Program-made: the position numbers and the translations under genes
Notes under the pieces: generated by a model
Told to the model about the DNA's origin: nothing
Database searches by the model: none
Seen by the model: the letters and a program-made list of their open reading frames with translations, nothing else
Source of the DNA: Siphonodentalium dalli
Lineage: Eukaryota > Mollusca > Scaphopoda > Gadilida > Siphonodentaliidae
NCBI GenBank assembly: GCA_032622095.1
Contig: CP136069.1
Span: 50,020,760-50,084,759, forward strand
Reading direction: 5' to 3'
DNA length: 64,000 nt
Shown here: positions 11,391 to 23,297 of the stretch, piece after piece
Numbering within the stretch: position 1 is the stretch's first letter
How the letters are laid out: the number at the start of each line of letters is the position of its first letter

Positions 11391-11433
11391 TCACGTGACC
11401 ATGATTCAATCAAAATGGCGTCCCCATAGTAAC
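11391..11433. promoter_or_regulatory. Candidate promoter cluster: E-box, ATGGCG, X-box-like
   Basis: TCACGTGACC (11391-11400) contains a CACGTG E-box. AAAATGGCG (about 11412-11420) resembles a YY1-type motif. GTCCCCATAGTAAC (11420-11433) fits the RFX X-box pattern GTNRCC-N-RGYAAC with one mismatch. The cluster within 45 bp is suggestive, but no downstream exon could be identified on either strand. Confidence 0.25.
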
Positions 11434-12411
11434 GATTTCTTCCAACTTGCAAATCTTATTTCTACAATAATAGCACCTAGTAAATTGACCATACTATCGT
11501 ATAATTGATCTACGGTGTCGGGGTGACAATACCGCTGGATAATTTGGCCAAAATAATGAAAATTAAAGGATTTGTGATTTTGTCATAAAAAAAATTCAAA
11601 TACCATTTTCACCACCAAAAACACCGTTGAAATTTTTTTCAGTCTCGGCTATGACTTTAGATTACCGATTTATACAATATCTGAGCTTGGGAACTCTCCA
11701 GGTCCCCTATTTCAATATGTGGTCATTTTTTTTCTCATGGCATAATTTAGGGGAATCATACCTTAACAGTTCCTACACAGTGGCCTGACCGGATGTATAG
11801 TGGATCGCAGCTGCTAGTTCGCTCCGTTTATTTCTAATGGTCATACAGCTTACTGCCATACCCATCTGGTGTTCCTGGGACGTTGTACAAACTAGGCGAG
11901 TTGTTTTCCATCATCAGACGGTTGCAGCTCTGCGGATAATTGGTTTTCTTGCATCAGCGGGAAAATTCTGGTGATTTCACGCTCTCCTGGGTTGCGTTTT
12001 TATTTGTATCTGGGTGGTAAAATGTAGATGTGTGGAGCTCATAGCTATTGTATGTGAAGCTGTCGAGTGTTATGTTGTCGCATTTGAAGCAATGCAAGTC
12101 TTGACAAGAGCGCTCTACTTTATGGAACTCAATAATGTTTAGTTTCGCACATGTCTTGTATAGCAAGATGTAACATATGTTGCAGCATACAATTCACTGT
12201 CCACAATCCACTGGATATTAAAATATGCCAAATGAATATACATATTTCTGAGGCATCTTTGGTTTAGTTGTAGATTTCTTTGGCCCAGAATTTAAGCATG
12301 ATAGCCAGTGCAGTCAGCAATGTTTAGATGTCATTTTAGTCAGGGTGCTAGCAATCATTTTCTGTAGTGACATTATGTAGGAGTAAACTAGTTTAGCGTA
12401 TGATGCGTATC
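11434..12411. other. Non-coding stretch
   Basis: No coding frame with recognisable features and no repeat borders seen. Confidence 0.4.
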
Positions 12412-12846
12412 ACAGGTTACACTGGTGTAAATATGTTTTGGAGTGACATCTAGCGGATGCGGGAGAGAATAAAATAGACACTGGGTCCTGATTGGTCAAT
12501 AGAATTGTGTGTGTGTTTTTTGTTTTTTTGTTTTTTTGTTTTCATAAAAAAATCACCACGCCTCTTCCCTATGACATGTAGGCAAAATAGCCATTGACAC
12601 AGGAATTAACCCTAAATTTGTAATGAAGTGCGGTTCTGAGTCTTCTGACACTAGTTATGAAAACACAAGATTTAAAGGCGAATTCCCTGCTAGACGGACA
12701 TTATTTGTTTGCATAAAACGTTTCCGGAAATGTCAATCTTACAGATTTAAAGACAATTTTGGACCTAGGATTTATATTGTAAACAGTATACGTTAACACA
12801 TTTGCACTGAGTCATATGGAAAACATTTACACCAGTGTAACCCAAT
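12412..12846. mobile_element. Candidate small TIR element (~430 bp)
   Basis: GGTTACACTGGTGTAAAT near 12416 recurs inverted near 12826-12843, with GTTTT following inside each arm. A poly-T/G tract (about 12514-12545) lies inside. No target-site duplication is clear, so this may be a chance or decayed pair. Confidence 0.35.
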
Positions 12847-13726
12847 GTATACACCCTCCATACCTAACAACCGTACATACGCCAACTGTCGTGTGCATCT
12901 GGTTCCCGATCTTGCCCAGTCATTCTTGTGCTAGCTTATGTCCTGGATACCATCTAATGTTGGAGTAAAGGAGTACCTTTGTGAATATAGATATAGACAA
13001 ATATAGACAAACCGTGCCGTTTAGCTGTACTCTTCAAGCACTTTCTCAATCTTGTCGCCTTTACGCAATGATCAAAACTGGATCCCATCCATACAACCAA
13101 TATTCATGCTTCATAGTTTGTAAGATGCATGCACTGTATTTGAATTATATGGAATAAATACTGTTCCGGAAAATATAGGCCTTTGTTTTCTTCTAGGAGA
13201 GTTTAAATGTTAGCTCTCAGCCATTGGTTGGTGTCATTGATTGTGGGGCCATTTTATGTTGGCTTCAACTTTGTCTTTTCTGTCAACTTCAATTTTTATG
13301 TAGTTTCATTTACCAGTGTCACCAAGGCTAGTTGGTGTTATTGGTCTATGTTTCTTATTATGCCCTCTTAGGGTCTATATTGCAAGCATATCTGGCCCTG
13401 TCGTCTGAGGTGATCAACAAATATGATTAAAAACGTACTCGGTATTTGCGTACTTGAACCATGTAACGAAGATCGACACTTTTGACCTAATTGTTATTCT
13501 GTATGCTATTTCGTGCACTATTCTGATAGTATGTAAATTAATGATGATACTTTGGTACAGGACACACATGAATCGGTATTATTTTAGTTTAATAAACAGG
13601 GAAATAGTATTCAACCCATAGAGAGCCTATGGAAAATAATTTACAACCCATTGTGAGACCGTGGACTCGTGAAGGGTGAACAGTGAATTGTGTGTATTTT
13701 AATTCGAGTCCGCAGTCTTCTATTGA
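12847..13726. other. Non-coding stretch
   Basis: No gene or repeat that I can support. A small ATAGACAAATATAGACAAA duplication is at about 12,990. Confidence 0.4.
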
Positions 13727-13792
13727 GTGCTGTCGCCGAAGGATAGAAAGAGAGGCGCTTGCGCCTCGAGTTCTATCCTTCCGCGACAGCAC
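13727..13792. repeat. Hairpin with 32-bp arms
   Basis: GTGCTGTCGCCGAAGGATAG at 13727 pairs with the inverse ending at 13792. The arms are about 32 bp with about four mismatches and a 2-nt turn at GGCGC-TT-GCGCC. It could be a foldback remnant, or a structured RNA if transcribed. Confidence 0.85.
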
Positions 13793-14115
13793 GAGTGCCG
13801 TATCGACAAACACATTTACACATCGTGTCGTTCTGTGTTTATTACACGCTTCGCGTCCTAGAATCCGTGCATTAAAAATACAGGATTAGAAGATTTATTT
13901 ATGCTCATACAGGGCGTGTTTGTTATGTGTGATGATTATTTTATTTAAATAGTTCCAGTTTCATGGTTGAGGCGAACATCATGTACGTCATTTTACGTCA
14001 ACGAGATACGTATGGAATGTAAGTTCCATACGGATTTGTAAATATGGAACAGCAATAACACTGTATTTCTAGGAACAAGCGTGTAATAAATAATCTATTA
14101 TATATTTGAGGAAAG

Positions 14116-14275
14116 TATGTGTGTGTGTGTGTGAGGGTGTGTGGGTGTGGGTGTGTGTGAGGGTGTGTGTGTGAGGGTGTGTGTGAGGGGGGTGTGAGAG
14201 GGTGTGTGTATGTGTGTGACGGTGTGTGCGTGTGTGTGAGGTTGTGTGAGGGAGGGTGTGTGTGTGTGTGTGTGG
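14116..14275 (+). repeat. (TG)n-rich microsatellite in unit 1
   Basis: About 160 bp of TG dinucleotides interrupted by GAGGG and GGG. It is the longest form of the TG tract found near the 5' end of most units. Confidence 0.95.
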
Positions 14276-14379
14276 CCGCGATGGACTCGAAAACAGCTCA
14301 ACCGATTTCGACGAAACTTGGTAAGGGCACGTAGTATCACCCGGGAACCAACATAGGCCCATCCGTTTGTTCGTGCGGC

Positions 14380-15500
14380 GTGACCTTGACCTTCAACCCG
14401 TATCTCGGCTCCTGGCGGGCCGATTTGGACCGAGTTTGGTATGTGGGGGCAGTGTGAGGCGTGCGGCGTGACCTTGACCTTTCAAATGACCTTGAAACCG
14501 TATCTCGGGATCCGCTGGGCCGATTTCCCCCATTTTTGTGGTGTTGGTGTAGGTTGACACCGGGAGTAACGCGGGCATGTCCGTCTGTCCGTGCGGCGTG
14601 ACCTTGACCTTCGAGTGACCTTGAACTCATATCTCGGAATCCGCTGAGCCGATTTCCACCGAATTTGGTGGAAACGGGTAGTGTGAGGCGCTGAGCAATT
14701 TCGTCACACCGGATGCCCGTGCGGCGTGACATTGACCTTCGAGTGACCTTGACTCTATCTCAGGATCCGATGGGACGATCGGGATGAAATTTCTTAGGTA
14801 GGGATGGTTCGGGTAGCCAAACATTTTCAACGGGTAGCGGCGTGACCTTGACCTTTAAAATGACCTTGAACCTGTATCTCGGTATCCGTTGGGTCGATTT
14901 CCAGCATTTTTGGGGTGTTGGTGTAAAAAAAAAAAAACAACAACTGTCCATTTGTCCGTGCGGCGTGACCTTGACCTTCAAACGGTGACCTTCAATCTGT
15001 ATATCGGCTCCTGCTGGGCCGATTTGGACCAAATTTGGTGTGTGAGGCACCGACCGATTTCGTCACACCCGGATGCCCGTGCGGCGTGACCTTGACCTTT
15101 CAAATTACCCTGAACCGGTATCTCGGGATCCGCTGGGCCGATTTCCCCCATTTTTGGGTGTTGGTGTAGGTTGACCCCAGGAGTAACACGGGCATGTCCG
15201 TCTGTCCGTGTGGCGTGACCTTGACCTTCGAGTGACCTTGAACTCATATCTCGGGATCCTCTGAGCCTATTTCCACCAAATTTGGTGGAAACGGGTAGTA
15301 TGATGCGCTGATCAATTTCGTCACACCCGGATGCCCGTGTGGCTTAACATTGACCTTCCAGTGACCTTGACTCTCTATCTGAGGATCCGATGGTACGATC
15401 GGGATGAAATTTCGTAGGTAGGGATGGTTCGGGTAGCCAAACATTTTCAACGGGTAGCGGCGTGACCTTGACCTTTCAAATGACTTTGAACCTGTATCTC
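14380..15500 (+). repeat. Tandem blocks carrying GTGACCTTGACCTT
   Basis: At least eight copies of CGTGCGGCGTGACCTTGACC or close variants, at variable spacing of roughly 70-250 bp. Each is followed by a TATCTCGG...GGGCCGATTT block. The motif contains the extended nuclear-receptor half-site TCAAGGTCA or AAGGTCA on the opposite strand. Confidence 0.85.
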
Positions 15501-15593
15501 GGTATCCACTGGGCCGATTTCCATCATTTTCTGGGTGTTGGTGTAAAAAAAACAACACAACGACTTTCCCCGTCAGGACGGGTACCCAGATAG

Positions 15594-16760
15594 TCTTATA
15601 TATACTATATATTTTGAGAACTCCGTATATATATGTATGCGTGTGTGTGTGTGTGTACTTCATGGAATCCAAAACGCGTGTACAGATTGAGCTCAAATTT
15701 CGTATGCAAGTGTAAAATCCCACCGACACGGCCGTGGTCGCGTTTTGGAGAAGATCAGAGCACCCTTTATCCACTCCCAAATCACCGCAAAGGCACGGCG
15801 TGGGTTAATCAAGTGATTAGTTAATGAGCGTTTGTTTTTGACGCATCGCTATAAAGAGCGTCTGTTTGCCATTCAACGTTATTAGCATCTGCAGAGAGAT
15901 ATACGGAACATAAATTAAATTTAAAAAAAACATTTGTTTCTGACCAACCCTGCCAGCACGGATGGCGCGCTTTGTTTTTACAGTATATTCTTCGGTATAT
16001 ACCGAAATCATCCCAGATAATCACGAATACAGCATCAGATTTCTCCCCAGATATACCGTTATAAAGCTACTGGAATCTGCCAATCTACTATATAATTTGA
16101 TACTTCCGTATATATGTGGGTACTTCGTAGAATCGAAACGCGTGTAGGAACGGGCATCCCCATGGCAATGTCGGCTTATAAGACATCTTTACTACACATG
16201 ACAACCGGGTCTCTATATATGTACCAAAATTACGCCGCGTTGGTGACTGGGAAATTCCAGGGAATGCCGATTGAGCTCAAACTTGCTACCTACGGGAAGT
16301 GTCCTATATATGAGTATGTCCTTTATAGACTCGAACCGATTGAGCTCAAACTTGCTAAATATTGACTGGGAAATTCCAGGGAATGCCGATTGAGCTCAAA
16401 CTTGCTACCTACGTGAAGTGTCATATATATGTGTGTGTCCTTTATAGACTCGAACCGATTGAGCTCAAACTTGCTAAATACGGGAAGTGTCATGGACGGG
16501 TTCATTGAAAAAAAAAATCGGGTAAAATTGAAAAACAAAATTAAAAAGGCACAATTAACTCATTGAAAACCCAAAACAAATACGGGAAGTGTCATGGACG
16601 GGTTCATTGAAAAAAAAATCGGGTAAAATTGAAAAACAAAATAAAAAGGCAAAATTAACTCATTGAAAAACAAAAAATTAAATTAATTAAAAAAATTAAT
16701 TAAAACTTAAAAATTGTCATGTTTCTGACTATTGCCGCCAGTGGCGGGCTAACCTGCTAG
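15594..16760 (+). mobile_element. Helitron unit 2 (A' core) with fossil internal 5' end
   Basis: Starts TCTTATATATACTATATAT, followed by a TG tract. The A-type core ends in ...CTGGAATCTGCC. At about 16086 a second 5'-end-like sequence (CTACTATATAATTTGATAC, then GTGGGTACTTCGTAGAATCG) lies inside the unit, a relic of a nested copy. The 3' end is the CCGCC-AGT-GGCGG hairpin then CTAG. Confidence 0.85.
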
Positions 16761-16790
16761 TCTATCTATACTATATATTTTGAGACTTCG

Positions 16791-16830
<40 letters not shown>

Positions 16831-17900
16831 ATAGAATCCAAAACGCGTGTACAGATTGAGCTCAAACTTCCTATGTAAGTGTCAAATCCAACCGACACGA
16901 CCGTGGTCGCGGTTTAGAGAAGCTCAGAGCACCCGTTCTCCAATCTCAAATCACCGCAAAGGCACGGCGTGGGTTAATCAAGTGATTATTTAATGAGCGT
17001 TTGTTTTTGACGCATCTCTATAAAGAGCGTGTGTTTCCCATTCAACGTTATTTGCATCTGCAGAGAGATATACGGAACATACATTAAATTTAAAAAACAT
17101 TTGTTTCTGACCAACCCTGCGAGCACGGATGGCGCGCTTTGTTTTTACAGTATATAGTTATATACCGAAATCATCCCAGATAATCACGAATATAGCATCA
17201 GATTTCTCCCCAGATATACCGTTATAAAGCTACTGGAATCTGCCAATCTACGGGAAATTCCAGGGAATGCCGATTGAGCTCAAACTTACTACCCACGGGA
17301 AGTGTCATATATATGAGTGTGTCCTTTATAGACTCGAACCGATTGAGCTCAAACTTGCTAAATAAGAAAATAGCCCACAAGCCGTAAATATCAACAACAA
17401 CGATATTACTAAATACACGTTTTCGGCAATGTGGGAGTTTTCGGGGAGCCGTGATGCCAACAACAACGACCCGAAGCCCTGAATGCCAACAACAGATTCA
17501 ATGCAATGTTATCTATTATGCAGAGAGATTTCACGATATTACGACGGGTACGGCAGACTCAAAATATTATGCAGACAGATTTCCCGACGGGAAGCGTTTG
17601 TTTTAAATTCAATGCAATGTTATCGTAGAGAGATTTCACGAAACAAAGAATGCGTTGTCTGTCGTTCCTAGGAAGGGGGGATTTCTACGGGTAAATTTTT
17701 CCGCCAGAAACAAAAAAATTAATTAAAACAATTTACAATTTAGTTAAAACAATTTAAAATTAAAATAAATTAACAATAAAAAAACAATTCAGAAACAAAA
17801 TATATTAAATTTAAAAAACATTAAACTCATATTCAAAAATGTCATGTTTCTGAAACAAAGCCATGGGACGAATGCCGCCAGTGGCGGGCTAATCTGCTAG
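16761..17900 (+). mobile_element. Helitron unit 3 (A' core)
   Basis: Starts with a doubled TCTA (TCTATCTATACT). The A' core is followed by the 'TTCCTAGGAAGGGG' tail and A-rich sequence. Ends GGCGGGCTAATCTGCTAG. Confidence 0.88.
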
Positions 17901-17930
17901 TCTATCTATACTATATATTTTGAGACTTCG

Positions 17931-17961
<31 letters not shown>

Positions 17962-19384
17962 ACTTCATAGAATCCAAAACGACTGGTCCGATCGAGCTCA
18001 AACTTCGTATATAAGGGTAAAAAACCACGGGGGTCGTCCGCGTAACATTTTGGAGACGCTCAGAGCACTATTTCTCCACTCCCAATTTTATTGATCCGTA
18101 AACACGGAAGGGGTTAATCCAAGAAGAGTAACTATACATCTGTATATGTATATTTTTATAGCACAAATATGCCTTAAAGCGCCAAATAATTCACCACCTG
18201 CGTGTATTCAAGAATATGAATCACACCAAAATTAAGCGAATTGTATATGGAATGTGTATGTATAAGCTGCCATGTGTATATCATTCCCAGAATCCTACCA
18301 TATCATGACATTCTATTAGTTAATATAAAACACCGTCAACTGTTGGGGGAATCGCGATATATGCAAGCGAGCAAAGAGAGTTTAATGTCATCATACGCTA
18401 TTTCGCTATTGCGAAATGGATGATCGTTATATGTAGCATAATTAAACGACATATTTAATTATGTTTGTGTGTGAATAACGATGGTGAAGACTTCCAATAA
18501 CATATTAAATGGTCAAATACGTGCTTTCATATCCGTATACTCAAAATAATATATATTTTACAAGCTCGACATGCCATGTTTGTGTATATGGTACACTACC
18601 GTTCCAACACATCTTGCTGATACTTCCGTTCCAACACATCTTGCTATTTATCATTTTGCTGGTGAGAAAGTTTATGTTCACTTTGGTGCTATTTATATGC
18701 ACAGAAAAAGGTACCATTACTCGGGAAAGCAACATACTGAAATGCATATAGATGTACGCGAATCATGTTGCGTTCTCACACAATGCAGTTATCCCAAATC
18801 CGCGCTCTTTAAAATAGAATTGGCTGCATGGCTGGCCTACTTATGATGGCACAGTATGTTACGCACCTGTCCGACTAAGTCACTTTGAACCCAAAATGTA
18901 TAAAAAATTCGCACAAGCTCTTCACATTGAAACGGGTACCCACAAGTGATATATATGTGTGTGTTATTTATAGACTCGGACCGATTGAGCTCAAACTTGG
19001 TGTCTACGGGAAGTGTCATGGACGGGTTAAAAACTTGGTATCTACGGGAAGTGTCATGGACGGGTTAAATTGTGACCCGACCTGACCTTGACCTTGAAAA
19101 TGATCAATTCAAGGTCAAATCGGGTAAAATTGAAAAACAAAAAATTAAATTAAAAAATTAAAAAGGCACAATTAACTCATTGAAAAACAAAAAATTTAAA
19201 TTAAAAAATTAATTAACAAATTGAAAAATTGTCATAAATTAATTTTAAAAATTAATTTAAAAATTTAAAATTGTCATGTTTCTGACGATTGCAAATGCAG
19301 CACAACTGTCTCGGAACCTGTTGCAATTGCTTTTTCGAACAAAGCCATGGGACGAATGCCGCCAGTGGCGGGCTAACCTGCTAG
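17901..19384 (+). mobile_element. Helitron unit 4, with unique cargo
   Basis: Normal 5' end (TCTATCTATACT, TG tract) and normal hairpin-CTAG 3' end, but the middle (about 18,120-18,880) matches no other unit in the window. Toward the 3' side are CCTGACCTTGACCTTG and an inverted TTCAAGGTCAAA near 19,080-19,120. Confidence 0.85.
18120..18880 (+). other. Unique ~760-bp cargo inside Helitron unit 4
   Basis: AT-rich and unlike other array sequence. It contains CGTTCCAACACATCTTGCT twice with 27-bp spacing (about 18,600-18,650). No convincing coding frame. Helitrons often capture host fragments, so captured non-coding DNA is the likely reading. Confidence 0.5.
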
Positions 19385-20111
19385 TCTTCTCTTCTATATA
19401 TTTTGAGAACTCCTTGTATTCGAGAGATAGCCCACACCCTCCGGACCTCAATGATATGATCGTGAATGAGTATTGATATACCCCACTAAACTTTGACAAA
19501 CACCAGTAATGGTGTGTAGATCATTTACATATCTCTCCTATATATTTTGATACAATCTATCTAATTTACATATCTCTCTTATATATTTATGTTTGTGTGT
19601 GTGTTGTACTTCATACAAATCTACGATTCTCGACCGATCGGGACGAAACTTGGTACGTGTGTGTAGTTTGACCAGGCGGTGGTCGTTGTCGTATTGGCGA
19701 GCCCGTGCGACGCCCGCTTCGCGCATGCGCAGACGAGATATCGGAAACGGGTGGAGCTATCGACTTGAAATTTGCTATGTGAATGTATCTTGCGCCGGGT
19801 ACAAATTTTATCGGGTCGCCGAGCCCGTGCGACGCCCGTGCAGCGCATGCGCAGACGAGATCTCGGAAACGGGTAGAGCTATCGACTGGAAATTTGCTAT
19901 GTGAATGTATCTTGCGCCGGCTACAAATTTTATCGGGTCGCCGAGCCCGTGCGACGCCAGCTTCGCGCATGCGCAGACCAGATCTTGGAAACGGGTCGAG
20001 CTACCGGGTACAAATTTTTACTTATTGAAACGCGTGGAGCTAAACATTAAACAAATTATTAAACAAATGTCATGTTTCGGACAAGCCGCCGGTGGCGGGC
20101 TAACCTGCTAG
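19385..20111 (+). mobile_element. Helitron unit 5 (D core)
   Basis: Starts TCTTCTCTTCTATATATT. Short D core with CGACCGATCGGGACGAAACT, then ~122-bp repeats. The 3' end is CCGCC-GGT-GGCGG then CTAG. Similar to units 40, 43 and 44. Confidence 0.87.
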
Positions 20112-21251
20112 TACTATATATTTTGATACTTCGTATATATGTGTGTGTGTACTTCATAGAATCCAAAACGCGTGTACAGATTGAGCTCAAACTTCCTATG
20201 TAAGTGTCAAATCCCACCGACACGATCGTGGTAGCGGTTTAGACAAGCTCAGAGCACACGTTCTCCAATCTCAAATCACCGCAAAGGCACGGCGGGGGTT
20301 AATCAAGTGATTATTTAATGAGCGTTTGTTTTTGACGCATCTCTATAAAGAGCGTCTGTTTCCCATTCAACGTTATTCGCATCTGCTGAGTTATACGGGA
20401 ACGCAAACGCTATCGCTCGAAATTTATTCCCTGCGAGCACGGATGGCGCGCTTTGATTTTACAGTATATACCGAAATCATCCCAGATAATCACGAATATA
20501 GCATCAGATTTCTCCCCAGATATACCGTTATAAAGCTACTGGAATCTGCCAATCTACGGAAATTCCAGGGAATGCCGATTGAGCTCAAACTTGCTACCTA
20601 CGGGAAGTGTCATATATATGAGTGTGTCCTTTATAGACTCTAACCGATTGAGCTCAAACTTGCTAAATAAGAAAATAGCCCCCAAGCCGTAAATATCAAC
20701 AACACCGATATTGCTACCTACGGGAAGCAACGTTATTAGCATCTGCAGAATTATGCAGAGAGAAAGTGCTTTCCTATTTTTAGAACGCAACACATGTTTA
20801 CGTCGCGTTGGTGATTGAGGTTCACAACGGGGTTAATTGACTGTCCGCTCTTTGCGACGATGAGGTTCACGGCGGGGACTATTGACCAACACTCACAATT
20901 TCGTCTTTTGCATCAGATACCAACACCTCGACCGATCGGGACGAAACTTGGTACGTGAGTGTAGTTTGACCAGGTGGTCGTCGCTGTCGTATTGCCGAGC
21001 CCGTGCGATGCCCGTGCAGCGCATGCGCAGACGAGATCTCGGAAACGGGTGGAGCTATCGACTTGAAATTTGGCATGTGAATGTATCTTGCGTCGGCTAC
21101 AAATTTTCATGCGCAGACCAGGTCTCGGAAACTGGTGGGGCTACCGGGTACAAATTTTTCTTAATGAAACGCGTGGAGCTAAAAATTTAAAAAAATATAT
21201 ATATAAATGTCATGTTTCGGACAAGCCGCCGGTGGCGGGCTAACCTGCTAG
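20112..21251 (+). mobile_element. Helitron unit 6 (A core joined to D-type repeats)
   Basis: Starts directly with TACTATAT after CTAG, lacking TCTA. The A core is followed by 'TTGATTGAGGTTCACAACGGG', the D block and one ~122-bp repeat. Hairpin and CTAG at the end. Confidence 0.87.
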
Positions 21252-22124
21252 TCTATACTATATATTTTGAGACTTCGTATATATGTGTGTGTGTGTGTGT
21301 GTGTACTTCATAGAATCCAAAACGCGTGTACAGATTGAGATCAAATTTCGTATGTAAGTGTAAAATCCCACCGACACCGCCGTAGTCGTGTTTTCGAGAA
21401 GCTCTGAGCACCCTTTATCCACTCCCAAATCATCGCAAAGGCACGGCGGGGGGTTAAGGCAATAACGCTCTTTATCTATACCTTATACGGAGGTTTTAAC
21501 AATTAACGCTCTTTATTGCAATGGACGTGGCTAAACGATACCCCGTGCGTCCGATGCGGATTCCAATGGACGTGGCTAAACGACTGACCCCATGCGTCCG
21601 AAATACGGATGCGGACGAAATGCAACTAAAAAGGCAGAATTGATCTAAGAGCTCGAAATATTATGCAGAGGGATTTCACGACGGGATTAATTGACTGTCC
21701 GCTCTGAAGTTTAGGACGGGGAGGACGGGTACCATGAATTAACTCATTGAAAAACAAAGAATGCGTTATCTCGCAAACGGGTGGAGCTATCGACTTGAAA
21801 TTTGCTATGTGAATGTATCTTGCCCCGGATACAAATTTTATCGGGTCGCCGAGTCCGTGCGACGCCAGCTTCGCGCATGCGCAGACGAGATCTCGGAAAC
21901 CGGTGGAGCTATCGACTTGAAATTTGGTATGTGAATGTATCTTGCCCCGGGTACGAATTTTATCGGGTCGCCGAGACCGTGCGACGCAAGCTTCGCGCAT
22001 GCGCAGACCATATCTCGGAAACGGGTGGAGATATCGAGTTGAAATTTGGTTAAATTAAAAAAATGTCATGTTTCTGAAACAAAGCCATGAGACGAATGCC
22101 GCCAGTGGCGGGCTAACCTGCTAG
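21252..22124 (+). mobile_element. Helitron unit 7 (B core)
   Basis: TCTATACT start. The B core has GGCAATAACGCTCTTTATC and CCAATGGACGTGGCTAAACG blocks, then ~122-bp repeats. The 3' end is of the CCATGAGACGAATGCC class followed by the hairpin and CTAG. Confidence 0.87.
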
Positions 22125-23297
22125 TACTATATATTTTGAGACTTCGTATATGTGTGTGTGTGTGTGTACTTCATAGAATCCAAAACGCGTGTACATATTG
22201 AGCTCAAACTTCCTATGTAAGTGTCAAATCACACCGACACGACCGTGGTCGCGGTTTATGGAAGCTCAGAGAACCCGTTCTCCAATCTCAAATCACCGCA
22301 AAGGCACGGCGTGGGTTAATCAATTCATTATTTAATGAGCGTTTGTTTTTGACGCATCTCTATAAAGAGCGTCTGTTTCCCATTCAACGTTATTAGCATC
22401 TGCATAGTTATACGGGAACGCAAACGTTATCGCTCGAAATTTATTCCCTGCGAGCACGGATGGCGCGCTTTGTTTTTACAGTATATACCTTCGGTATATA
22501 CCGAAATCATCCCAGATAATCACGAATATAGCATCAGATTTCTCCCCAGATATACCGTTATAAAGCTACTGGAATCTGCCAATCTACTATTAATATGTGT
22601 GTATATATGTGGGTACTTCATATACCGAAATCATCCCAGATAATCACGAATATAGCATCAGATTTCTCCCCAGATATACCGTTATAAAGCTACTGGAATC
22701 TGCCAATCTACGGGAAATTCCAGGGAATGCCGATTGAGCTCAAACTTGCTACCTACGGGAAGTGTCATATATATGAGTGTGTCCTTTATAGACTCTAACC
22801 GATTGAGCTCAAACTTGCTAAATAAGAAATTAGCCACCAAGCCGTAAATACCAACAACAACGATATTACTAAATACACGTTTTCGGCAATGTGAGAGTTT
22901 TCGGGGAGCCGTGATGCCAACAACAACGACCCGAAGACAGATTTCCCGACGGGAAGCGTTTGTTTTAAATTCAATGCAATGTTATCGTAGAGAGATTTCA
23001 CGAAACAAAGAATGCGTTGTCTGTCGTTCCTAGGAAGGGGGGATTTCTACGGGTAAATTTTTCCGCCAGAAACAAAAAAAATAATTAAAACAATTTACAA
23101 TTTAATTAAAACAATTTAAAATTAAAAAAAATTAACAATAAAAAAACAATTCAGAAACAAAATATATTAAATTAAAAAAACATTAAATTCATATTCAAAA
23201 ATAAAAAACAAAAATAAATAATAACAAAATAATTACAAAAATGTCATGTTTACAAAGCCATGGGACGAATGCCGCCAGTGGCGGGCTAACCTGCTAG
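22125..23297 (+). mobile_element. Helitron unit 8 (A core with internal duplication)
   Basis: TACTATAT start. The segment CCGAAATCATCCCAG...ATCTGCCAATCTAC occurs twice (about 22,500 and 22,625), separated by ATTAATATGTGTGTATATATG and GGGTACTTCATA, a remnant Helitron 5' end. 'TTCCTAGGAAGGGG' tail and CTAG end. Confidence 0.88.
22481..22505. repeat. A-core palindrome TTCGGTATATACCGAA
   Basis: GTATATACC-TTC-GGTATATAC forms a 9-bp hairpin overlapping the perfect 16-bp palindrome TTCGGTATATACCGAA. Other units have shortened forms such as TATAGTTATATACCGAA, so the site varies between subfamilies. Confidence 0.85.

Larger units (their letters stand above)
14094..15593 (+). mobile_element. Helitron unit 1 (E core), array left border
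   Basis: Starts A|TCTATTATATATTTGAGG, the A^T junction and TC start expected of Helitrons. It then has a TG-rich tract and GATGGACTCGAAAACAGC. The body is a string of degenerate blocks built on GTGACCTTGACCTT plus 'CTGGGCCGATTTCC'. It ends with the hairpin CCCGT-CAGG-ACGGG and then AGATAG|T, a degraded form of CTRR. No Rep/helicase frame. Confidence 0.75.

Noticed and set aside
14069-14362. His/Thr-rich frames (HTHTHT...) on the minus strand
   Set aside because: Translation of a (TG)n microsatellite, not a protein.
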